DNA from: Agrostemma githago
Taxonomy: Eukaryota; Streptophyta; Magnoliopsida; Caryophyllales; Caryophyllaceae
Assembly (NCBI GenBank): GCA_958450325.1
Contig: OY288241.1
Span: forward strand, 46,699,978-46,763,977
Reading direction: 5' to 3'
DNA length: 64,000 nt
Positions 18,935-29,144 of this stretch are shown in pieces; positions within the stretch are counted from its first letter, which is position 1, and every line of letters begins with the position of its first letter. A model generated the notes under the pieces. That model was not told the DNA's origin, made no database searches, and was given only the letters and a program-made list of their open reading frames with translations. The position numbers were made by a program, and so were the translations under genes.

Positions 18935-21476
18935 ACCCTTACTCGCCCTCGAGTAAGCACAAACTAACTACTAAACTAGCCGAGTGGGTATTAGCGCACC
19001 CTACGCCCTTTCAACTCACGCGAGAACACCTAGAGGGTAAGTGCTCTCCGCAAGGCAAGTGAGGTCTTGCGACAAAACTGTGGATGCAACCGGACACAAA
19101 ACACATAAACAACAAACACACAAACAAACAAACAAAAATCGGTGGCACCCAAAAGAAAACAAATACCGCTTCCCTCAAACAAGCGGTGAAAGAAGCACCG
19201 GTTTAGGACTCGAGGCAAGTGACAACGTTCCCGAGCTAGCAATACAAACCAAGATGGACCAAACCTTAATAGTATGGCGACAAAGCAATAAAAACGTTGG
19301 TAACTTACCTCGGTTCCTCCTAACCTTCTAAGAACGTACCACGGGACGATCGGCGGGATGGAAAAAGGATGAACCACGGCGTTAGTCGACACTGTAGGTA
19401 AGTGAGACCCCGCCCCCTTTAGAAATGAGCCAAGAGGGTCGTCCCATGTCCGAAACAGCCTAACTAGTCCAAGTAAAAAGGTGGAAATAATTGCAAAGTG
19501 AGGGAAGACCGACCTTTGTCGCTATCATCCTTCCTAGGGACTCGGTCCTTTGGTAGGCTCTTCACGGCAAAAGTCGGAAAAAGGCTTATTTTTGTGGGGT
19601 TAGGATCTTTTTGTGAGACAATTTTCTTTTGGCATTTTCTCTTTTCTTTTGCATTTTCTCTTTTCTTTTGCATTTTTGCTTTGTTTGTTGCCATGCCATT
19701 TCTTTTTCTTCTTTTCTATTTTCTTTTTGGCTTTTTGTGCCCTTTTCTTTTTCTTCAATCTTTTCTTTCTTTTTCTTTTCTTTGCCCTTTTGTTGTAGGC
19801 ATTTCTTTGCAACGAGAAAGGGGGGATTTCAACAATTTGCATATTTTATTTGGTGAATATGTGCAGGAGTAGGTGAATGGGTAAGTCGGGACGGGCCCTT
19901 CCCTTCAAACCCACAAAAAGGGGAAAAACTTGGACTAGTCGAGCAATGTCAAACAAGGTCACCTAAGGGATGGGACTCGGCAACCAAGGCCTTTTCACAC
20001 CGTGGGTGGTCATAATGGTCAAAATGCAAATCCCGTAGTAAATCCCTAGTAAGCTAGGTGGACTCAAGGTAAAGGACCAACGAAACCGTTGATTTAGGGT
20101 CATTCTACTAGACTAAAGTCCAAGACTCGATTTATACCACTAGGAAGGGAAAGTAAATACTCGCACACTAGCCTCTAAACCGGGTTTTCGAAAACCTATT
20201 TACACAACACAAAACAAAGACGCGACGAAAATGAAAGAAAAAGGGACAAAAGATAACAAAACAAAACAAAACGAAACAAACACATGAATAACACAAACAC
20301 CACCCCGAGCTTCCAAACAAGCCATCAAATCAACCACAAGCATTACAAAGCTCCACCCGAGCACATCACAACACAAACCTTCTCCAAACTTCACAAGAAA
20401 TAAAGAGGGAAAGGGATAGAAGATGTTACCGGCTGTCTTGAAAGCTTTCCAAAACTAACGGTGATTCAAGCAACCTATAAGGACAAGGGAGGCAAAACAC
20501 ACACAACGAAACAAATATACGACACAACGACACAAAAGGAAAACACACAAAAGGAAAATCTTTTTGATTTTTGTGAAAAAATTTCAATTTTTTAGGATTT
20601 TTAAAGGTTTTTCGAAAAACTATGAAAATAAAACTAACTACGATAGAATATCGCTCCCTCACACTTAAGCCGAGCAATGTCCCCATGCTCGACCGTAGTG
20701 CATGGGAGAACAAAAGAAAAGAAAAGAAACTACGAAAATAAAGCTAAAAAATCAAAAATAAAGGTGGAGAAAATGGTAGAATGTGTCCGGCCGGGGTGTA
20801 GTCAAGTCACCATGGGCCGAGACGAGAAAAGATATGGAGAGGGGGAAGAAATAAAAAGAAAGAAATAAAAGGAAATGGTAGGGGAGGACTAGGTGTAATC
20901 AAGTCACCTAGCCCGGATTCCGCCCAAATCCGACTAATTCCTACCAAATAGGGTGAAAATCTTGCAAATTTGGATTTTAAAATGACTCTCGATGTAATCA
21001 CATCATCGAGAGTCGAGAGCAACAAATACCAAGGCCCCGAGGGCCACCATGACACGAAAGTGTATAAGGGGAGGGGAACAACCAAAGGCAAACAAGCTAT
21101 AAAAGACGAAAAATAAAGGATAGTTGCCGTACCATACGGTTTGCAACTCACTCGCTCCATCGTCTCATGAATCAATGCTGGCATGCAGCTAGTCGTCGTC
21201 GTTGTTATGCCTCCCCAATCGTGATACGGATCCATGGTTAGAGCACAAAGGTATAATGAGGTGGGTTTTGATGTAAAATTCGGTGTAAAGTGAAGAGAAA
21301 GGGAGGTGAAAATGTGTATATGAGTTGTAGGGGTCATATAAGGAGAGTAAGGACATGTAGGGAGGTTGGGAGGGGGTATAAAGTGGTTGGGTGGGCTCAA
21401 ACAACGAAGAAAAGGCCAAAGGAGGAACAGGGGGTCCATCCCGGTCAGGATGGGTGGTCCCGGTCGGGATCAATCT
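18935..21476 (-). other. Athila 3' internal non-coding region
   Basis: Colinear with 44014-46600 of the Athila at 42376. No supported coding region. There is a long pyrimidine tract on the plus strand (about 19619-19795, TTTTCTTTTGCATTTTC-like repeats), runs of short tandem A/C-rich words, and a TCCCGGTCGGGA-type palindrome cluster at the right end (21436-21492) where the rearrangement joint lies. The neighbouring small frames are low-complexity artefacts. Confidence 0.7.
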
Positions 21477-21486
21477 CGTCCCGGTC

Positions 21487-22635
21487 GGGACCATGGAGCT
21501 GTAGCCGCGTGACTTATTCTCTTCCTCCTTCATTCTTGTAACCCTATAAATACTCCCCTCTTGAATTGTTTAGGTATCATACCTTACCCTAGACTATCTT
21601 AAGCCTCTTTTTAACATTAAAACCCTAGATTTAGTTCTCCTCTCATTAGTTTAATCTTCCTTTAAGCTTTAGTTAATCTTTGTAATTAGTCTTGTATTAA
21701 GAAGATTCTTGAAGATTGTTCCAAGCTTGATAACCTTGGAGTTTTATTTGGGTTTCTTATTAATTCAAGTTCTCATATTTTTCATCCTAATATAATTTCT
21801 CTTCTCTTAATCTTTGTTTTATCATCAAGTTTTAATCATTGATTATTGTTTATTGTTCTTGATTGTTCATAATGAATGTTTTGATGTTTATGATGTTGTT
21901 TTCTCTTATTGTTGTTATTCTTAGTTTGATAATGAGTGAGTAGTCTTCTTGTGGGTTAGTAGGGGGATTAAGGGTAGATTATGGGTGATTAGGGCTTGAT
22001 TAGGGGTAAAGGGTGAATCTTTGTTGTTAGTCACATATTGGGCACTCTATGTGTTTGTTGATATGCTTGTGTGAGTTGTAGTGGCCAATGCTTCTCATGC
22101 TAGTCTTCCTCTACTCATTGTTTGTCTAGTATGTGATTATGTTGAGAATAGTCGTTATACATAAAATATGGACCAGGGTTTAGACGCGAGAGCGCGAACC
22201 CACCTTGACATCGGTTTAAGTAGCGAGAGCCCGGACCGACTCTAGCAACTAGGAGACACCTACACCCTTGACCACCCCAATTACCCATCTACACTTAAGA
22301 ACCCGACCTAACTCACTTCTTTTCATATTTGATTTCATCTTCTTAGTTATTCATCGTTTCTCTTAGTTTACTAGTTTGTTTGATCATTAATTATTCCATT
22401 TTAGCATTGTTTTAGTCTAGTTCATTGTTAACCTTGTCTCACCTCTTCTCCCATCATAGTTTGTTAATTAGCATTTCTTTGTGTTTGTTTGTGACTTAGT
22501 CTTGTTTTTAGGCCGACCTAGTCTAGACCTTACAATACCGTCTCCGTGGATATCGACCCTACTTGCCCTAGCTACCCACTAGGAATAGTCGGTTATTTAT
22601 TTGATCGGCGGGATCCACGACAAATCCTACCATCA
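21487..22635 (+). repeat. Athila LTR, partial, inverted (plus orientation)
   Basis: Reverse complement of about 16940-18096 with few differences. It begins in the module just upstream of the TATA box (21545-21552) and runs to the normal LTR end ACCATCA at 22635. U3 upstream of the palindrome is absent. With the copy at 16940 it forms an inverted repeat with arms of about 1.15 kb around a spacer of about 3.4 kb. Confidence 0.88.
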
Positions 22636-22638
22636 ATT

Positions 22639-22656
22639 TGGCGTCGTTGCCGGGGA
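22639..22656 (+). other. Athila primer-binding site remnant
   Basis: TGGCGTCGTTGCCGGGGA differs from the tRNA-Asp PBS by one transition. It directly abuts element B repeat sequence (CTGGGGGCAATCC), sharing GGAC microhomology. Confidence 0.8.
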
Positions 22657-23012
22657 CTGGGGGCAATCCCCCCAACCTTGTATAAAAAACGCCAAAACCC
22701 CTCCCTACCCCTGGGCAGGCAGGGGGTAGGCCCCCTAGACTTCGAATAAGAAGCCAGGGTTAGGCCAGGCTTCCCACGCCAAAAACAAGGACTGGAGGCA
22801 ATCCTCCCAACCTTGTATAAAAAATGCCAAAACCCCTCCCTACCCCTGGGCAGGCAGGGGACAGGCCCTCTGGACTTCGAATAAGAAGCCAGGGTCAGGC
22901 CAGGCTTCGCACGCCAAAAACAAGGACTGGGGGCAATCCCCCCAACCTTGTATAAAAAAAACAATCAAAAACCCCTCCCTGCCTCTGGACAGGCAGGGGG
23001 CAAGCTCCCTAA
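22657..23012 (+). repeat. 135-bp tandem repeat of element B, right block
   Basis: Resumes the repeat interrupted at 16939. Landmarks GGCCCCCTAGACTTCG (22729), GGCCCTCTGGACTTCG (22864) and a diverged copy near 23002 give a period of 135-138 bp. With the left block, about five copies in total. Confidence 0.85.
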
Positions 23013-23412
23013 GCTTCAAACAAAGGTAAAAGTCCGGTCGTACCTTTGAAAAGGGAAAAAGCAGGCTGAAATAAAAGACATTCATAACAGATTCAAGTGT
23101 TTTTACAAAAACATTAAAAAGATCCAAAGACAAAGGGATTAAAAATTACAAAGACAGCCGGCCCATCATAACTCGGGCGCAAAAGTTAAAAGTTATCAAA
23201 AGATAAAGGTTCAGAGCAAGAAGAGAGGGCAAAGCCCCTGCACATCAAACGTTGGGGGCATCCTTACTGGCACCAGCAGTTTCCTCAGCCGGCTTACTAG
23301 CCCGAGCTTCATTCTTGATGGAGTAAAGGCTTCTGAAGGCTTCCTCATCATAATCAGGGAACATCTCTCTGATTACTTCCATGACGAGTTACAGCGAAGA
23401 GTTGGCCCCATC
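23013..23412. other. Element B spacer before the antisense ORFs
   Basis: No gene seen. It probably includes the 3' untranslated part of the antisense ORF that ends at 23413. Confidence 0.4.
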
Positions 23413-25619
23413 TTAAAAACTTGTATCCACTGCGATTTCAGTCTCCTCCAGGATGGTATCTTTCTCCCTTTGCCATTCTTCGCCCTTGACCTTCAGATCA
23501 GCCTGAGCCTGCTTAAGCTCCGAGTCAGCCTTCGACAAGCGCTCCTCCAGGTCGACTGCCTTTCTTTTTGTATGTTCCATTTCAGCCAGAGACTTCTTTG
23601 CCTGCTCCACCGCCAGCTTGCTCCCTTTCAAAATCGCTTCCAGCTTCGACACTTCTTTCATGGCCTTCTCCCCCTGGAGCTTCCATCGAGTCGCCTGACC
23701 CTTCACTTCCTCCATCTCACCTTCCTGTTTCGCCAACTTATCCTTCAGGTTGCCGATCAGGGTGACATCCCTTTCCACCATGGCCAGACAATCAGGAGGG
23801 GGAACCCCAGGAGTGACAATCAGCTCCTCATCGCTCAGGCGGCTGAGAGCCGCCAACTTAGCCGAGGCTTGTAGCACCCTGGAAGTGCGCTGAATATATT
23901 GAATCACTTATTGGGAGGTAGAAGTCACAGACTTGGTAAGGCGATCTGCCAGGACGGCCCCAGAATCTGAAAGCAGGGCAGAGACATCCACACTATCGCC
24001 CGCAGTATAGTGGAATTCCGTGTTCTCCTCTGAGAAGAGAGTGCCTGGAATCTCACGGGCAGGGCGTTTTGGCTCAGGGGTCTCAACGTCGGTCTCCAGG
24101 TCAACCACATGAGCAGCCCCTGAGGGTTCTCTATCTCTTTTCCTCTTGCATTCCAGGGGGACACTCTCCCCAGTTCCTTCAGAGTTGGCAGGGTGTGATC
24201 CCTGGGGGGTGTGGGTCCCCGCAGGAGAATCACCTCGTTTGCCGGCAGGGGAAGGGGTGGCCTCTGAGGTGACCTCTGCCTCTGCACCCTGAACATCGGA
24301 GGGAGGAGCCGTCGGCTTTACAGGCGGCAGCCTTGGAGGAAGAGGAAGCCTTCGGCTGGCTGAAAGACTCTTCACGAACCTCATTAGATTCTTCTCACCC
24401 TTCTTGTAGCTCGAAGGAAAGGAGGGACGCTTTGAAATAATCAAGAAATCCTCGTTCAAGCCAAGCCTCTTTACCTCCTTCCTCGACCAGAGGCGAGAAT
24501 TGGAATCTGCAGGGCAAAAGAACAACCGGTTAGGAAGAAACATAGAAAAACAGAGCAACAAGGCCGGTAAAAATCCCTGAACTACCTTCTTCAAGGCCAG
24601 GAATCAGGCCCACGCGGCCCAAATAGTTATCCGTGGCAATGAGCTCTGCGTGAGGAAGCTAGAAGGCAGGGCCGCAAACGCCGGATTTATCAGTGACAGC
24701 CGCAAATTTCTTGATCACTTTCTTGTCCAGCCTGTTTAATATTACCTCCAAGGCCTTCCCCCCAACGCATGGGTGGTACTCCTCACGAGTTTCCAGGCGA
24801 GTATGGACGTGATTTCTAAAGTGTCTGGGAATCTTTCACCCAGAAGCGCTGTGTACATATAAAAAATTGTTTTTCCAGTCTTTCAGGCTGTTTAAAGCCG
24901 GCCAGACTAAGGTGTAGCCCTTCAGCCTCTGAAGGGACCAATATCCAGGGGAGCCATCCCCCCCTGACGAGGATACCATTTGCAGCCCCACCATATAACG
25001 CAGGGCATCAATAGTGGGTCCCTCCCCATGGAAGATGCAGGTCCAAGTGTAGGATATTAACGACCTGATCGCAGTGGCAGTTAACTGAGCTATGGCCACA
25101 TTCATTCTCCTGAATGAAGGCCTCCTCCAGGAAAGGGTGTAGGGGGAATCGCAGGCCAAACTCTAAACTTTTGTGATAGACGGCTATGCAGCCGTCAGGG
25201 GGACAACACATTGTGTCCTTCTCCCCAGGAATCACAATTGTATACCCCTCCCCGAAATTGTAAAAGTCCTCAATGGCCTCAGCAGCGTTAAGTGCCAAAA
25301 TTAAATCTCGATTTTTGGCTTCAGGGTAAGTCCTTAAGGGGATCTGGTACTTGGCCTTATCTAGATAATATATCCTCCCCTTCTCCCTAGGGACAAGGGG
25401 ACCAGCTATCCTAGAAGGGTTTATCTCCAGGGCCTCGTCGTCGGAATCAACGACGTCAAAAGGGGCAGGTTCAGGGGAGTTGGCATCCTCTCCCTCAGAG
25501 TAATCCTCCCCGGTAAACCTAACCCCAGAAGAGGAGGCCAGGTTAGTCCTACCCTCCTCTCCACCCTCCGCCCTCTCAAACGGCGGGTCGATAAAAGTAA
25601 GAATACAAGCACGAGACAT
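23413..25619 (-). pseudogene. Antisense accessory ORF 1 of Tat element B (Transposase_28-like), decayed
   Basis: The ATG is complementary to 25617-25619. The N-terminal part is acidic and disordered. It is followed by the domain with EFGLRFPLHPFLEEAF that I recognise from the 'putative gypsy type transposon' (Transposase_28) family carried antisense by Tat elements. A 1-nt frameshift near 25100 moves the frame to the segment 24836-25159, which a TGA (24836-24838, in place of Trp) ends. A probable 79-bp intron (24507-24585) precedes a basic/Pro-rich region, and after an in-frame TAA (23908-23910) comes a C-terminal coiled coil of about 140 residues rich in Lys/Glu/Leu. Its function in the element is unknown. 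At least one frameshift and three stops make it non-functional here. It is transcribed against gag-pol. Confidence 0.75.
24507..24585 (-). other. Predicted intron in antisense ORF 1
   Basis: On the minus strand the donor is GAAG|GTAGTTCAGG and the acceptor is TTGCCCTGCAG|ATTCC, 79 nt apart. The interior is T-rich and contains stops in the coding frame. Joining the flanks keeps protein-like sequence on both sides. Prediction only. Confidence 0.5.
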
Positions 25620-25824
25620 TGATTCAGGAAGAGAAGATGTGAAGAAATTAAAAAGAAGAGGGTTTTAGGGGCGAGATTCTAACCTCAAAACGGTGATCGC
25701 CGCTTGAAAATCCGACGGGAGAAGCTTCTCAGTCTTGAGAAAAGAGTTCTCAAACGGTGGAGGAATGAAGAGGGTTTTTGAGTTTAAAAAGTGTAAAAAA
25801 GGGAAATAGGGGGAGGAGAGGGGC

Positions 25825-25832
25825 TTATATAA
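25825..25832 (-). promoter_or_regulatory. Candidate TATA box for antisense ORF 1
   Basis: The minus strand reads GGCTTATATAAGCC about 205 bp upstream of the ORF 1 ATG. The word is palindromic, so its direction rests on the position of the ORF. Confidence 0.45.
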
Positions 25833-26157
25833 GCCTAGGAAGATGAAGGGCCGCCCCACTAACAGTACCTCCCCAAGAACTATCCCACGTGTCGCATTTT
25901 GAAACAACAACCGCCCATCTCTTCCCAAGAAGGGCCTCGAAAAGGCAAAGGGTGTCAGAGAGCTGGTCACCCAATGACGTCTTCCCCGCATTCATTCAAA
26001 AAAAAAAGCAACAAAAACGTAACCAAACAGCCTGATTTTTTCATTCATTAAGAAAAAAGGCCCAAAATGGGCAAGTTACATTCAACAGCAAATAAAAAGT
26101 ACAGAAAAGAGTCTGACTCTTTGGCTCAATTAATCAGCCTGCAAGCCCTGAGCAGAC
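25833..26157. other. Spacer between the two antisense ORFs
   Basis: No gene seen. A-rich runs at 25996-26005 and 26050-26057 flank the probable 3' end of antisense ORF 2 (the minus strand is T-rich there). Upstream control sequence of ORF 1 may also lie here. Confidence 0.4.
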
Positions 26158-26739
26158 CTAGTCATCATCAGGGCCCGAGTAATTCCTTGGGCTGTAGTCA
26201 TCCAAAGCTGACCCCCAGTCCCAATCGTCTGAGTCCTTGAAAGGATTAGTAGGGAAGTCCTCTCCACCGTCGGAGGAGTAGCCTTGACCTTCACTATCCC
26301 CGGAATCACGACTGCTGATATCCAAGTCCCTACCATAAGGGACCGTCCTAACATCATCACAAGAACCACAACCCGTCTTCTTCACTGGGGAAGAAGGGCC
26401 CGACTCATGGGATGAGTTAAACTCAGGACAGTTAGGAACGAATTGCTCGGGGTGTAGCCAGGGGAAGCACGTATAGCACCCCCGATCAAAGCAGCCAGAG
26501 CAGCGCCCAGTCATGGGCCCAGGTGGAGATGAAGTTTGGATCAGACGCTTGCCTACCCTGGCAGCTTTCCTTCTGGCAACTCTCCTCCTGGCATTCAGAG
26601 AAGAGCGAAGCCGAAGTCGCCTACTGCGACGCAGGGCCAGAAAAGCCGCCCTTGGATATCTTAATCTCCAAAATCCCTTAAAGTGAAACGTACCCACACG
26701 AACCCCGCAGCGAAGAATAGTTTTCTTAACCCAAGACAT
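26158..26739 (-). CDS. Antisense accessory ORF 2 of Tat element B, intact, Cys-containing
   Basis: An uninterrupted 193-codon minus-strand frame from the ATG at 26739 to the TGA ending at 26158. About the first 85 residues are strongly basic and Arg-rich (SRRLRLRSSLNARRRVARRK), like a nucleic-acid-binding or nuclear-targeting tail. The centre has a Cys-rich patch, CSGCFDRGCYTCF, with a further Cys downstream and a later CGSC pair, possibly metal-binding. The C-terminal 60 residues are acidic and Ser/Asp-rich (SDDWDWGSALDDYSP). A TATA-like word lies about 75 bp upstream. I do not recognise the family. That it is open while every sense gene of the element is broken could be chance, given its modest length, or could reflect selection in a parent family. 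Confidence 0.55.
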   Translation of the reverse strand: MSWVKKTILRCGVRVGTFHFKGFWRLRYPRAAFLALRRSRRLRLRSSLNARRRVARRKAARVGKRLIQTSSPPGPMTGRCSGCFDRGCYTCFPWLHPEQFVPNCPEFNSSHESGPSSPVKKTGCGSCDDVRTVPYGRDLDISSRDSGDSEGQGYSSDGGEDFPTNPFKDSDDWDWGSALDDYSPRNYSGPDDD

Positions 26740-26811
26740 TGTTCTTGCAAGAGAAAATAAAGCTAGAAGAAGGATTGAAGATGAAACGTAAAAAGTGGTA
26801 AGGATTGAAAT

Positions 26812-26818
26812 TTATACA
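26812..26818 (-). promoter_or_regulatory. Candidate TATA box for antisense ORF 2
   Basis: The minus strand reads CCTTGTATAAATTTC about 75 bp upstream of the ATG at 26739, a spacing that fits a short 5' leader. Confidence 0.5.
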
Positions 26819-26839
26819 AGGGTAAAACACACCATTTAT

Positions 26840-27078
26840 GGCACCCCAACCACTTCAGTAAAGAGAAGAACCAATCACAGAGGAGGCACGCTGCCCAAAA
26901 ATCCTCTTTGCAAGAGGTAATCTTGAGCCGAAAAACATTCCGACTTTTTGCATATCCCATGCAGTTGAGCTTCCTTCCTCGGGACATGCAACGCATTAAA
27001 TGCCAAGAAGTCAACCTCCCATCCCGGAGATCGCCTGCCAAGGAGAACCCTGCTTCCCCTTAGCCGGCGAGGGCCAAT
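26840..27078 (+). other. Element B 3' end with short purine tract
   Basis: No gene seen. The bases just before the 3' LTR (GGCGAGGGCCAAT, 27066-27078) hold the best candidate for the polypurine tract, though it is short and interrupted. Confidence 0.4.
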
Positions 27079-27762
27079 TGATGGGGGTCGGAAGCCTGCA
27101 AGCGGGTCGCCCGCCATTTGAGTCCCAGGGTGGCCCGACCCGGGAATGAAGAAGGACCTACCAGGCATGTCATGAAGCGAGAAGCCATCACTCCAAGGCA
27201 TCAACCTGCCCGACAGAGCGTCACCGCCCGCTGAGCAGGGCAACCAGTACTCCCTGCCTCCTGTTCTTGGGTATTCACATGCCCAACAAGAGTAGGGGAA
27301 ATCAAGGGCCCTCCCGTCATTTTGCCTAAAGGTAAAGGGGAATGAGTGGATGAGGTGAAGCCACTTGTCACCCCCTCATCCACCCCTTCTATCACTCTCT
27401 CTCCTCCTTCCTCTCTCTTGTGGGAAGGTATAAATACTCTTTCATTTCCCACAAGAATGGGGTTGGAAATTCTCTCTCTAGATTCTCACTCTAAAAACCG
27501 CCGCCTAGTTCCTCACGAGCTAGGTTCGTTAAGGCATTTCACGGATTGACTTAGGCATCGGAGAGGGTTCCCCCGGACACCTCCGGGACCCTGTGTGTTC
27601 CCTGTGCAGAGGCGGCAGACCATCTCCGCCGGGAAAGTTCGACCATCGGAGTGAGGAGGAAGGGGAGAGTCAAGGAAGACTTACATCGATCACTTTGAAC
27701 TTCAATTACGTTAATTAAGATCCGAACTCAGAGTCGGGTTTAATTGTTTCCATACCGGAACA
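27079..27762 (+). repeat. 3' LTR of Tat element B
   Basis: 684 bp, TGATGGGGGTCGG to CATACCGGAACA, matching the 5' LTR, with a TATA box at 27429-27436. The target duplication acaac follows at 27763-27767. Confidence 0.9.
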
Positions 27763-28268
27763 ACAACAAACCCTAAACAGACAAAAACGACAACATTTAA
27801 CCGCAATACGGGAATTAAGATAGCAAATTACTCTGTTTTATTCTTGTGTGAAACAAAATCATTGTATGTTCATAGTACTCCACTCACCATTGTAACAATA
27901 CATGACTATCAAATAATCATTGATGTACGTACACATATGCTCACATATATTATACATTCAAGGAGTCGACGACGCAAACAAACAACTGATTGTAAGAGTA
28001 ACACAAAAACAAGCAGAATAAATATCATGCATCATCAACGTCATAATAATCATCATTATCATTATAGTTGCCAATCAATAGGCATAAGGCCACAAGCTAT
28101 GTCACGTACAATTGACAAAATTGTGCTTATCAAGACCACGATCAGTCACAATGAACGAGAACAATTCTCGAGATGAAACTTATAATCAAATAAATACGCT
28201 GGTGGAATCTCTCATAACCAATTATGAGACATAGATTCACGTCGATTTGATTACTACTACGTAACAGA
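27763..28268 (-). other. Leader of the copia-type element D
   Basis: Follows the PBS in minus orientation and has no long frame. It meets the target site of element B at its left end and continues at 9249. Its AT-rich character matches 6969-9249. Confidence 0.45.
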
Positions 28269-28281
28269 GGCTCTGATACCA
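28269..28281 (-). other. tRNA-Met-type primer-binding site of element D
   Basis: The minus strand reads TGGTATCAGAGCC, the standard PBS of plant copia elements (initiator tRNA-Met), one base inside the LTR end. Confidence 0.8.
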
Positions 28282-28282
28282 C

Positions 28283-28987
28283 TGTAAGGTTACAACCCTT
28301 AAACCCAAGGACCTGTTACGAGTATTAACCGAAAAGACAAAAGTAGAGGGATAACAATTATACCTTATTTGCAGCGGAACATCGTATTAATAAGAAATAT
28401 AATAACCCAGAAATATATATAATCTCCACGGACAGAATAAATAATCTTCACGCACAGAATAAATAATCTCCACGGACAGAATAAAGCACCCCAAACCTGA
28501 TGCCTCCTTTGGTATCCACACGGGTACGGAACTGCGACGTATATGCTAGTATAAAGGTACGTGAGACCGTCTCACAACTTCTCTCTATATCTCTCTTATA
28601 ACTCTTTATAAGACGAATATACAATGAGTCAATACTCTTTATTCCATATGTTGGTTCATCATATGAACCTCCTTATATAGGAGATGAGAAGGGAGAATTA
28701 GGTTATTTTCATAACTCTAATTACCATAATTAGATTATTAGTATAACTCTAATTACCATAACCTGACAACGCAGCTGGGTCCGTATTCCTACTGACCCGA
28801 TATATTTAATATATCGATATATATTAATAATATCCCGTACACATTGTGTGTGACCCAATGGGCCCACTTAAGACTACCAGACACGTAACTCATTTGCATG
28901 TCAATCCGACATCGACCTCTAGCAAGGCATATCGGATACATAGACTTAAGCGGGTTAATCCGTAGAACAATGGACATAACTCCTTCA
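28283..28987 (-). repeat. LTR of copia-type element D
   Basis: The inner border is fixed by the PBS (the LTR ends ..AACCTTACA in element sense). The outer border at about 28987 is proposed because it gives TG..CA ends with a short inverted match (TGAAGG against CCTTACA), for about 705 bp. It includes three direct copies of a 22-bp unit, AATCTCCACGGACAGAATAA plus two bases, at 28421-28484. Confidence 0.55.
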
Positions 28988-29144
28988 TAGAACTTGATTG
29001 AATTTTCTTTGTTTAAAACTAAAGATTAAAATTAAGGTTAATGGGTAGAATAGGAAATTCTTAAGAAAATTCGTTAGGATTGAGTAAACACTCGTTAGGA
29101 AAAAGTAATTTTGTTTTTTTAAGACGCAAAAGAGTTTGTTTTTC
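28988..29144. other. AT-rich flank
   Basis: Nothing recognised; short A/T-rich sequence between the copia-type LTR and the degenerate repeat. Confidence 0.4.

Larger units (their letters stand above)
16940..22656. mobile_element. Rearranged Athila-like element with inverted LTR copies
   Basis: The left part is a minus-oriented complete LTR (16940-18919), PPT and 2.5 kb of 3' internal DNA, colinear with the Athila copy at 42376-46600. At about 21477-21492 it switches to a plus-oriented LTR lacking its U3 start (21487-22635), followed by its PBS. Both ends of the insert are therefore U5 ends facing outward. The flanking 135-bp repeats continue across it with about 9-11 bp lost and GGAC microhomology at the PBS end. 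There is no target duplication, so insertion was not by normal integrase action. It contains no gag or pol. Confidence 0.85.
9250..27762 (+). mobile_element. Tat-lineage Ty3/gypsy retrotransposon, 18.5 kb with nested insertions (element B)
   Basis: Two similar LTRs (9250-9922 and 27079-27762, roughly 96% alike by eye) bound the element. Its flanks are acagc (9245-9249) and acaac (27763-27767), a target duplication with one mismatch. Order: LTR, PBS, gag, protease, RT, RNase H, second archaeal-type RNase H, integrase, tandem repeat, two antisense ORFs, PPT, LTR. Dual RNase H and antisense ORFs between pol and the 3' LTR are known traits of the plant Tat lineage; the tandem repeat is reminiscent of Retand. 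Without the Cassandra and the rearranged Athila it would be about 12 kb. Many stops show it is dead. Confidence 0.9.

Noticed and set aside
19600..19842. Lys-rich and Phe-rich ORFs in the Athila interior (also 44671-45050)
   Set aside because: Translations of a pyrimidine tract.
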